This document shows positions 24,501 to 34,500 of a stretch of 64,000 nucleotides of DNA, piece after piece. The stretch's first letter is position 1, and the number at the start of each line of letters is the position of its first letter. The position numbers and the translations under genes are program-made. Source of the stretch: Scolanthus callimorphus (Eukaryota > Cnidaria > Anthozoa > Actiniaria > Edwardsiidae); NCBI GenBank assembly GCA_033964015.1, contig CM066914.1:21177023-21241022 (forward strand). The letters run 5' to 3'. Below the pieces are notes generated by a model. That model saw only the letters and a program-made list of their open reading frames with translations. It did no database searches and was not told the DNA's origin.

Positions 24501-26260
24501 AACAAGAAGAGGTTTGTCAGGCCTGATGAGATGAGGTCTGCTGAACCTCTCACTCATTGTCTCTTGTGAAAATATTCACACAGCTATAACTTTATCAAAT
24601 CGCAACAAAATTATATCAAATTCACAGAAGAAATAATGCTTTACTTGGACTACAGTTTGACAGTTTCTAATCGGCCAGGAGTTGCTGCCTTCTCGTGTTG
24701 TTACTGTTGAAATACTGTAATGCGCGTAGCGTGTCCTTAAAACGGGCACCGGTTTGGAAAACAACGTCACCTTGCTGCACATGTTTCTCACCCAGCTGGG
24801 AGTCGCACCCAGTCCTCATGGCACAGACGTGCCGCGTGTGCCCTGGTACACCACCGGATGTTTGCATAAATGTGCACCACGAATCCTAGAACTCAGTGTT
24901 GCCTAACTTTTGTTGCAGTAGAAACCGTAGAAAACTGGACAACAGCTGATTGATAGTCTATAGGGGCAAATCGTATTAAATGCAAAATCAAAAACCAGGA
25001 CAATATCTCCCCGAGAGCTGAAGCTTCGTATGGCTGACCGTGCGGTCTTACAATCCACGCCTGAGATTTCTACCCCGGCAGGAGTGTAGGTTTTGGTCGA
25101 GGGTCGAGTGTCGAGGGTAAGACGTCGAGGGTCGAGGGTAAAATGTCGAGGGTCGAGGGTAAAATGTCGAGGGTCGAGGGTGAAATGTCGAGGGTCGAGG
25201 GTAAAATGTCGAGGGTCCATTTTTTTTTCTTGTTCTAAGGGTCGATTTCTTTTTTAAATGCAAATTCTCGGTTTTCCCCGCTTTATTCGCTCACATGCCC
25301 GCATGTTGGCGAAAGCGTTCTTGCAGATGTTTCTTCAGACTTGCCGCTACAAGTTTTCTTATCGCAGACATTTGTCAATCAAATCTTTTGCTTCGCTAAT
25401 TAGACTGCACGTGAAGACAGTGAAGGGAAGCAAAATCTTCTGTTTAACCGTGGAAATCTCTAAAGTTAAACAGCAAAATTCGAAGCAAGCTTGCCGAGTC
25501 CGAGTATTCTGGGCAAGAAAAGATTTTAATATTTTGCTTTTATTCAATCTTCGAGAAAACCTATTTCTAGCGCTCACTTCACTAGAGTGCTTCGTGAAAG
25601 ATCGCAAATGATATTCGACCTAACTTCATTTCGCTTCGTTTTATTGTGCTACCTATCCCTGAGTCTCCTAAAGTTAGCTGTAGTATAATGAGTAGCATCA
25701 GGGACGTCCCTGGTAGCATGGAAGCAAAACTAGTAAGTGCTGGGTATAAAATCACGTCGGCGATTGCTTTTTCTGCGCTGGCAGCATATCGCAATGGGAC
25801 TACCAACACTCCAGTTCATTGCCAGTTGAAGAACGCCGTGTTCAAAATCTTCGAAAAACACCAGTTCGATGAACGTAGAGTGGACTTCCTTTGGTTTGAT
25901 ATTATCGCAGACCAAAATATTTTATTGTTGTTCTCATTTGTGTTCTCCTGTTTGAGCAAGATCCGCGTGCTTACACGCTCGGTACGCTCTGTCGAGGAAA
26001 CCTTTCTGAGAACTCCTGGCGAAAAAGCACAACAAATCTGCCACAGTTTTAGGGAATTTGATTTTGAAAAAGATTGCCCGAAATTTACGCCTGGAGTTTT
26101 CGGAAAACATTTTGTTTTATCCCGCTCCGCGAAGGTCGAAAAAGGTGGTAAAATTCTCAGCACAACTGTGTCGGAGTCTATCCACGTATCAGTCAGGAAA
26201 ACCAAAATTTGCATTCTTTAAAAAATATTTCAACATCACGGGAAAAAATTATTTCATTTA

Positions 26261-26284
26261 GGGACCGATCGTTTATTACGTCCA

Positions 26285-26318
<34 letters not shown>

Positions 26319-27365
26319 CGGTGGTTTTCTAAATTTATTGAATGTTAAAATTCGCACCCCCCTCATTAAAAAGGCGATACAAAAATAACCCCCCATAACA
26401 TCGATGTTCTAAAAATCTTACCCCCCACCCTGTAACCAGATCCCCGTTTGAACTAATGGAAGACAATTTACAGAAATTTCTCTTTTTGTTGCGCGCGAAG
26501 CGCGCCCTAATTTTTATGCATGATATGAACGCATTTCACCAAACCTCAAAGAAAATGTAGATGAACATTCCATTTGCTGTGTGTAGTAACAAAGATCGCA
26601 AATGACGTGCGTAAAGCAGGGTCAAAATGACGAATCTATATCCTCGTAAAGTGGAACTCACGCTTGCCTAATAATTAGGCCTTCTTTTTTCGAACTGAGA
26701 CAGCTCCGATGCTTATTACTGCAGAGCGTCTTTTTGGGGAGAGTTAGCTTTTTTTCTCCTGGCTAAGATATATTTTCTTGTAATGACATTCGTAGCCATT
26801 CCATTGCGCAGGCACTCAAAAACTATTTTGTACATTCCGTTGCGCGCGAAGCGCGCCGTAAAAAAAAAAAAAGTAAGTAAGCAACTTTATTAACGTCTCA
26901 AATCTTCTAGCCGTGCACGAGTGCACTACTAATCGGGGAGACGGTGCACTACTTACCCCCCTTTCTCTATCAGAGCTCCAGGTGAAAGGAATTCAAAGCT
27001 ATAAGCAAGCTACTCGGAACAGAGAAAAGTCGATACGGTTGGTCGATCCGGGATTCGAACTCAGGACCGTACGCACAGTGTGCCGTGCACAAACACACTG
27101 CGCCACCTAGCCGTGGTTTGGAGTACTTGCTATATGGCGTGGTTTGGAGTACTTGCTATATGGCGTAGCGCTGTATGCCACGACGCGATAGCTTGTACAT
27201 ATTATTATTTAGTTTGAACCACAGTGTCTCTGAAAAAATTACCCCCTCTTTTGAGAGAGGGTGCCAAAAAATTACCCCCCTAAAATCTATGTCTTCTAAA
27301 TTTTTACCCCCTCCCAAATTCCACCGCCCCCCCCCCCCCCGTAGACGTTATAAACGATCGGTCCC
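26261..27365. mobile_element. PIF/Harbinger-type element with G33 tract, nested
   Basis: Ends GGGACCGATCGTTTAT and complement with TTA at 26258-26260 and 27366-27368; 1105 bp. A run of 33 G follows the left end and a run of 14 C precedes the right end. Two copies of the hairpin word GCGCGCGAAGCGCGC lie inside (near 26494 and 26844). Related in design to the 14963-16606 family but with different terminal sequence. Contains a SINE at 26880-27115. Non-coding. Confidence 0.85.
26880..27115 (-). mobile_element. tRNA-derived SINE
   Basis: On the minus strand the head reads like a tRNA: GGCTAGGTGGCGCAGTGTG (A-box region) and GAGTTCGAATCCC (B-box) about 50 nt apart. A non-tRNA body follows, ending with TAATAAAGTTGC. 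Just upstream (27113-27165) GTTTGGAGTACTTGCTATATGGCG occurs twice in tandem. Confidence 0.7.
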
Positions 27366-29139
27366 TTATTTGCAGAAAAAAATTGGACCCTCGACATTTT
27401 ACCCTCGACCCTCGACATTTTACCCTCGACCCTCGACATTTTACCCTCGACCCTCGACATTTTACCCTCGACACTCGACCCTCGACCAAAACCTACACTC
27501 CCCCGGCAGTTGCTATCCTTTGGGAATTTCAGTCAATTGCTCGGTAGCAACTCAGTAACCAAGCGGTGAGGGAACGCCCGGCCATCAGACCATTATTATG
27601 GACGCCGCTTGTATGAGTAGTGAACAATTATCATAGTCCCTATTTCGTAGTGCCCTCAACATATATATACTGCTAGTAGTGCTCGGCTAGATCCATGTGG
27701 GACACTTGACTTAGGCGATGTACGATTTCTAGTTACGAGTAAAAGTTTAATGGTTTATTCTCTTCCCCATCGCATGAAAATATATACTGTAATATGTTAC
27801 ATAAATTTATGCAATGCATAAAACATTTAATTTAGAAGCTTACAATTTACGCATGCGCACAATATTGACATGTAGTTCAAATTAAGATTTCCTTCGAAAG
27901 AGGTGCTAGCTAGCAGAATGAAGGATATCGAGTATAAATTAGTTGGGGGAGTTCCAGAATGATTATAGGGAAATGGAAGACATCAAGACGCTGAAACATA
28001 CCATCAAATTGAAAACAATGCCTTAGTCAAGAATATTGTGCTCAGAAACTTCTATTTAAAGAACGAACAAATAAAAGAAAAAAGAGCGAAAAAAAAAAAA
28101 AAGGAGAAATGAAACAAAAAGGTCAAAAATAATAACGGCTTTTGTTCGTTTTTTTAAACGATAATAACGACTAGATTTCGGTGGGAACCTGCAGCGCGCC
28201 TCGTTTCGCGACGCCCTTGGTCCGGCCCGAGGATGAGGCTGGATGTAGGTCGGATGTGCCCAAAGCTGCGCTCACTCATGACATGTTAAAATTTGAACTT
28301 TCGAAGATAAATCTCTAAGTGCGCATGTATTTGCATGGCATTTGGGGGTATAGAGTAGGGGTAAGGATCAAACTGGAAAGGTTTGGCTAACGTTGTTTGA
28401 CACGTGCAGCGGTAGCAAAATTATGTTGGGGGAGGGAGGGAGGGGACACTATGAAGTCAATTTTTAGGGGCGTTTTTCAGCTTGTTCTACAATTAACAGT
28501 TTGATACTTCAGGCCTCAAGACGACCGGAAATGCATCAAATGTCGTGCTCAAACAATTGCCAGATTTTGGCTCAATCTCGTCCGTGAAAACGCCAGAAAA
28601 GCCTGTTGTGGGGAGGGGGAGAGGGGAGTGTCCTTTCCCGCTTCCGCCACTGCTGCTATAGCTGCACTACCCCAAGTGAGCTGTCGTTATTAGAAAGTCG
28701 TCAACAACACACTAAATAATTTAGACGTGAGCTTTATTACTCTTTTTGAAATGGGAATTATGCATTTTATTCATTTACTTATTAAAATAGAGTTTTCATT
28801 AACCAGTGAAACAAAGTGTAATAATCAATGTGTAATGGCCAAGAAAACACAAGAGAAACAACAATGAATTTTGGTGCAATAAAGTGCAATTGTTTCACGG
28901 GTTGATAAAAACCACTTTAAGGAACCAGCACATCCTTTCCATATTGCGTTGCTTTGTTTTTGTTTACATGATACAGGGCGTCACAAACGCTGACTTGATG
29001 CAAAGGGGGTTGTATTTTTAGGTAAAATCACTTAGGAAGCAAAACAATAGAGTTTTTTGTGAAGCTCTGTATTCTGATGGCAACTGAAAAATGGCGGCGA
29101 AGCAGAGCATTATGGGAAGGGTGTGTTGGCTCCGTTAAA

Positions 29140-29357
29140 GGCCCACCGCCAACCACAATCCTTTGCGCACCGGGGTATATTTTGCAATAACAGTAAGCGT
29201 GTCATTTATACTTTATCAAGTTATTAGCCAGATATTTACGTTTTTTCAGAGAGTCTTACTACTTTCCAAGTTCTTGTGATATTTCTTAAAAAAAGGAGCA
29301 TCAGCTATTCAAAGCAAAAACAGAAGCTCGCACTGGATGCCGGCTGGCGGTGGGCCT
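29140..29357. mobile_element. MITE, AGGCCCACCGCCA ends
   Basis: 218 bp with inverted ends AGGCCCACCGCCA, flanked by TTAA on the left (29136-29139) and TTAT on the right, probably a decayed TTAA target duplication. Non-coding. Confidence 0.65.
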
Positions 29358-29878
29358 TTATGTACCTTGACTAACCCATATGCTGTATTATGGACGTTAT
29401 TTATTTATTAATTACCTATTAATAAAAAGATGGAGAGTTGACACGATATTTTAAAATAGCCTAGCTAATCACAATGGGCTTGATTTGTGACTAAATAAGG
29501 TTGCCATGGAATATCGGGTGTTTCTACATAACTGATAAGAACGAATGGACGATTCCAGCTAGAAGTGCGCGCGCTCTTCTTTATTAAGAAATTCCCAAGC
29601 CATCTCCCACAACTACCAGAATGCAGCGCGCTCTTTATGTCCCACATCTACCGACATGCACCGCGCGCGTGCGTTATAGCTCGAATCGTCCATTATTCAA
29701 GGTCTACCAAATGAACTCAAACCTCATAACTAAAACTACTCTTGCGATTTTGTGAGATTCCTAAAATAAATAATTTTTCATGATTGATTGTTTATAATTG
29801 GTATGTTTTACCTCATCTGACCATTTAAATTGCGTTATCCTTTAAATAACTTGAATATTATTAGCCATTAAAGTTCAA

Positions 29879-29970
29879 CGCTACATTTTGGGGCATTTTC
29901 ATTGGTTGAGAGTTATCACGTGACATGGTTAGTCAGCCAATGGGTGCCCGTTTTGTTAGAAAATGTAGCG
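29879..29970. repeat. small foldback
   Basis: CGCTACATTTT at the left pairs with AAAATGTAGCG at the right; ATTGGTTGAGAG inside recurs at 39818 and 45993, suggesting a dispersed repeat. Confidence 0.5.
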
Positions 29971-30136
29971 ATGCACAGTAAAAATAATAGGGCTCTTCTA
30001 TCACAGGCACTATGGCGGGGTAGTTCCCCTCGGAAATTTGACGTTCAACTTTCGTATAATGTTCGCAGTGAACATGAAGTTTTCTCGGGCAAACTATCCA
30101 ACGCTGCTTCGACGGAAGAGCCTATTGTTTACAAAG

Positions 30137-30180
30137 ACTGATCACGGACTGATCACGGACTGATCACGGACTGATCACAG
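30137..30180. repeat. 11-bp tandem repeat (ACTGATCACGG)
   Basis: Four consecutive units, the last with one mismatch. Direct observation. Confidence 0.9.
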
Positions 30181-30612
30181 AAATACTCCCTCTGTCTTCT
30201 GCCTTGTCTACAAAATAACTTACTAGCCTTGCTTCAGAATGTGATTATAATAACTTTGTCGGCCATTGCTGGGTATTTTACTCGCTAAAATGGAGAATAT
30301 AGCGGGGCTAAAAACATCTTTTAACGAACTTCGTGCAGGGACCTTCGAATAGAGCAATAGAATGCCCTATAAAGTTATTATAATAGCAAGAGAAAACAAA
30401 CCTTTCAACCAATCAGCGCGCCGAAATTCTTATAATCACTTGAGTTATTATACTAATTGTTAAATAATATGTCCGAGGAAAGGACTATAAAGCGTCCAAG
30501 TAAAAACAACGCAAAAACAGATACGGTTTTAAGCAAAGAAATGGTAAGTTTACACGAGTTTCTAGATTCGTATGAATGCTTGACATATTTCTCGCGCTCT
30601 CTCTTGGAACGC

Positions 30613-30681
30613 CACCAACACCACCACAACAACAACAACAACAGCAACAACAACAACGGCAACAACAACAGCAATAGCAGC
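30613..30681. repeat. CAA/CAC/CAG microsatellite
   Basis: Imperfect trinucleotide run of CAA with scattered CAC, CAG and CGG units. Confidence 0.9.
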
Positions 30682-30871
30682 CGTCTTAGGCGCGTCGTCA
30701 ATGTTTTTAAATGTCCTTAAAAGAATAATACCAAATATGTATGATCTTGATCATGTGTATGTATGATCTGGTATGAGGAAGTGACATAGTTTTGACAAAA
30801 AGAATAAGTAAACTTGTATGCTCGATATGATTCGGCTCCTCGATCGCCTCTGTGCAAGAGACGCAAACCTG

Positions 30872-30877
30872 TTTATT
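30872..30877 (-). terminator. candidate E-Syt polyadenylation signal
   Basis: TTTATT on the plus strand is AATAAA on the gene strand, about 650 nt past the stop codon. It is the closest canonical hexamer I noticed; a variant signal nearer the stop is equally possible. Confidence 0.3.
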
Positions 30878-30945
30878 TCAATTTGTATTTTATCAACAAT
30901 TTTGCTGAATACAAGACCGAGTAAGTGTAATGTGAATCTAAAATC

Positions 30946-31031
30946 AGTATGGAATGTTTGTCTTGAGCGCGCAGACGCCTCTTTGTAGGAGTTTCTTTCG
31001 GCGATCGCTAAGTGATGTCGGCTTTCACAGG
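30946..31031. mobile_element. remnant of the TAGCCTGCGAA element family
   Basis: TCAGTATGGAATGTTTG, CAGACGCCTCT and GATGTCGGCTTTC-AGGCT match the right half of the 58983-59337 element. It falls in the presumed E-Syt 3' UTR or just beyond. Confidence 0.55.
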
Positions 31032-31521
31032 CTCGGATAAGATAGAATAGGCAATAGTTTTGAACGGTAAATATTGTAACCAAATTATCCGTTCTAGTGA
31101 TCCTTGGATCCAATTGAGTAACTGATCAATCGCATGCGTGAATGGATGAATGCTTGAAAGCGATGGAGACACAATCGATCGAAAGATTTCAACATAGCGT
31201 CAACAGTTTTCAGAAGAAAAGTCATGAAATGAAATTAAGAAAAAAAAATCAGAAATTAAGTCAAAATTGTTACATCAAAAATTGGAAAGAACACAGAAAA
31301 AAGGACGCACTCAGCTGACTTTATGCCTACACGCCCAACAATATTCTGTGGAACGGTACTCTAGCTTACACTTTTCCCTTCACCTACAGACTACACTCTG
31401 TGTACTTGCTTTATCTTTTACGCCTGAACGCTAACACTTTCTACCTGTATGGGGACTTCACTTGGACCAGCGAGGTGGACCCCGAACTTGGACCAAAGAG
31501 AACGCGCAAATGGATCACTTC

Positions 31522-34500
31522 CTAGTCATCATCTTTTTCGTCTCGCAGGACAAACCTAGAAATATCAGCACAATATATAAAAAATAAACTACTGGCCCTG
31601 CTTGAGAAACCTGAGGTAAAGGGTCATGGTCACCTAAAGCATCAGCATTTTACAGCGATTTTCATAATTCTGCGAACTCCCATCTGACATTTCCGAACAC
31701 CAAACTGCGTTTTGACTTCCGTCAATCAAACCTTTGAGTCAAGTCCACGTTTGGTTTGCATTTTACAGTGACAAATTGTGTTTTGAAGCCTAGCTAGCCC
31801 CTATCAGTTCACAAGATCTATCAAAGCCTCCGTGAAATCACCCAGAGTTGTTCACTCGTTTGATTGACGGAAGCCAAACCGGTTTGCTGGTCGGTGTACA
31901 GTTCGCAGAATTATGAAACCAATTATAAAAATAACAACTCATACTAGTAAAGGATGCGTTCAACGTAATATGGTGAAAATGGGAGGTTATTTCGATGTAG
32001 TTGCAACGATATTCGCGGATTCTAATTATGAGCGAAGGAGTGACCAACTGTTCGTGTACATGTACTTACCATTCATCAACTCCTGTCTTCAAATCCAGTT
32101 TCTCCAATTCAAGGAGGACCTACAGAATGTCGAATCACGTAAATAGAGTTGACGAAACGAAATTGCGTACGAAGGCAGTCATTGGCCTACGTGGCGGCTC
32201 TACAGGAAAGGGGAGGGGGAGTCGGGGACGAGAGAAAATCGAATCGATGAAAATCGAAACGACGAAAATCGAATCGACGGAAATCGAGAGAAAATCGATT
32301 GTCTCTCGTCCCTTTAGAACCGCTACGCAGCGGGCTATAGGTTGTCATCAGACTTTCAAACGTGGCAAAGGAACTTGAGATTTGAGAAGTCTCGTGTGTA
32401 CCAACCTGTCCCATTGAGGTCTTGCTCTTGGAGAAGAACGACACGTCGTTCTTAATGGTGATGTCCAGGGTCTTGCCCTTCAGCTGAGCTTCTGGGATCA
32501 TCCACTCAAACCTGTGCACCAATCAGAACCACAACATCACCGACTCGTGGATGCGTTCCTCTGCACTTACAAACACTGAAGCCCCATTTACACGACAGAA
32601 AATTTGGACACGACTCAGACAAAAATGGTTCATGAAATTTCGGTTCGGCTCTGACAAAATTTAGTGCGGCAAAGCCATTTTTACACAGCGCAACTATACC
32701 CAAGCCGTGCCATTAAATTTGGTACTCGTACCACTTTTTATCCGAGCCGTGCCAAAACACCCCTGTCGTGTAAAAATACCCTAAAATACCCCCTCCCCTG
32801 GAATTTCAAAATGGACCACCCTTCCCTAGAATTCCCATTTTTTCTGGCAAAATACCCCTGAGGAAATATTTTTGGGGATAAAATGTTCCTGGAATTTCCA
32901 AGCGCCAGGCACACCACACCCCCTCCCGTGGAACTTCCAGAGTCCTCAACCCCCCCGGTGCGGTTTAAAAATACAATCAGCCAATGTATTAAAAAAACTC
33001 ACGTTTCGTCATAAGAGGGTTCAAGGGTGTTCTTTGCGATGTCAGTTCGTCTTCGGCCACTCCTTGACTTGTCGGGTAGAAGGTAGGCACGGATGTAGGG
33101 GTCCGCTAGGCCATCTGAATCACACGGCATCAGCTTTCTGAAAGATTAGGTCACTCAGTTAGTCGTATGCTTGATAGTGTTTACATTGTATTGTGGTAGA
33201 AGACTTCTCGTGCAAATAAAAAGAGTTAATTATTCAAAAGTTTGCCAATGCAAGCAACACGTAAACACAGTAAACAAGAACTTTTGGCTTAAACTGAAAC
33301 TCAAATTTTAGTCCAGTCATTCTATGAAAAAATCAGGGCCAACCTAGCACTAATTGCAACAGAAAGTTTCTCAACGGTTTTAGGGCCAGAAAGTAACCCT
33401 CGAAAACATATCAAAAGTCCTAAAAAATCATAGAAGGGGAAAGTACTTAAATTTAGGAGGTTTTATTTTCTTTTGTTGGCGGCCATTTTGGCTTTTGTTA
33501 TTAATGAGTTTTGCGGCACTTGGAGCTCTACGCTGATAAATCTAGTTATAGACTGAAACGCGTAACAGGTCAATATTCTAGCGCTTTCCTTTACATAGAA
33601 ATGACCCCTTGCATAGAGTCTATTGATGTTTGACAACCGAATCCATTACTAATAATTATTGATTTGTGTATGGAAACATGTTTCAAGATTCCTAGTCAGG
33701 CACTGTATTCGAATTATGACATGGGAAAATTATCTTAGTCAAAGTGTAGTTTACAAAAATAACATACCTAACAAAGTATATGACTGGAAGCAGCGAGGTG
33801 GTACTCACTACCGTCACATGCGAGTTTTCCGACGTATTTTTCTTTACTTATAACGTTTTGCATTTGGCTTTTTTGCACTATGATTTATAGAGAAACACGT
33901 CGAATTATCTATTTTTCAACAGATTTTGATCAATATTTCTGATAATATGAGCAATTTTATCTCCTTACCGGGTGGGGTCTGGTAACTAGTCAAACGCAAG
34001 ATTCCTTTCTTTTGCAAAAAAAAAAACACTTGCACTCTCCCAATATCAAAAATTCGAACGGTACATAACAGTTGGAAAAATCACCAGTCACAACGTTTAT
34101 AATAAAAACCTTTCTTTTAGAAATGCCATTTGCAAGTGTTTCTGATAAAACCTGACCCTGTAGGTTCAAATCGAGTGAACCTTTGGCAGTTAAGTTGGCT
34201 GCGTAGTCAATCACAATCGTGTGAGCCAATCGGATCCTTGTTCAGTGCACTCCTTTGGCTTGTTTTTCGAGACATGTCGCAACAGACATGTCGCACTAGG
34301 CGAAACTAGAAAAGGATCTGATTGGCTCACGAGTTTGACTGACTACGCTTGATTTTCTTGACAAAAAATGGTCTTCGTACCGCTCTTGGCCTATTTCTTC
34401 AAACTTATAGTCTGACCTCATTGGCGTTGGTATTGCGAAAAGTTTCTTGCATGTCTGGGTGGATTCTTCAACTCAAAAAATGGAGGGCCGCCATTTCGTT

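Larger units (their letters stand above)
25082..27500. mobile_element. MULE-type element with minisatellite-like inverted ends
   Basis: 2419 bp with ends GAGTGTAGGTTTTGGTCGAG and complement; perfect 9-bp direct repeats CCCCGGCAG at 25073-25081 and 27501-27509. The terminal inverted repeats continue into GTCGAGGGTAAAAT units repeated 4-5 times on each side (25100-25215 and 27387-27475). Copy A of the segmental duplication gives a near-empty site. The 191-codon open frame at 25646-26221 and a 117-codon frame at 25258-25611 show no transposase motif that I recognise. Carries a nested Harbinger-type element at 26261-27365. Confidence 0.87.
24659..28224. repeat. segmental duplication, copy B, split by a transposon
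   Basis: Left part 24659-25081 and right part 27501-28224 together correspond to copy A (22749-23841). The 2.4 kb between them is the 25082-27500 element. Small differences (for example 24-26 bp extra around 24920-24975 and GCATAAAACATTTAAT near 27818) date the duplication as older than the insertion or simply diverged. Confidence 0.82.
28225..31500. other. gene-poor spacer with transposon remnants
   Basis: No gene recognised between the segmental duplication and the E-Syt 3' end. Contains a remnant with CAGCGGTAGC...GCCACTG ends and G-rich edges (about 28407-28654), a MITE (29140-29357), a small foldback (29879-29970), an 11-mer tandem repeat, a CAA-rich microsatellite and a remnant of the 58983-59337 family. 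The 84-codon frame MSEERTIKRPSKNN... starting at 30469 has a perfect donor-like ATG/GTAAGT at 30543 but no partner exon was found. Confidence 0.5.

Noticed and set aside
25646..26221. 191-codon open frame inside the MULE-type element
   Set aside because: No DDE, zinc-finger or MULE motif visible; amino acid content looks random and overlapping frames are equally open. Kept only as a remark in the element entry.
31441..31524. Plus-strand frame LYGDFTWTSEVDPELGPKRT near the E-Syt stop
   Set aside because: Open on the antisense strand only; the minus strand gives the expected E-Syt terminal exon WFVLRDEKDDD with a good acceptor, so this is UTR/antisense coincidence.
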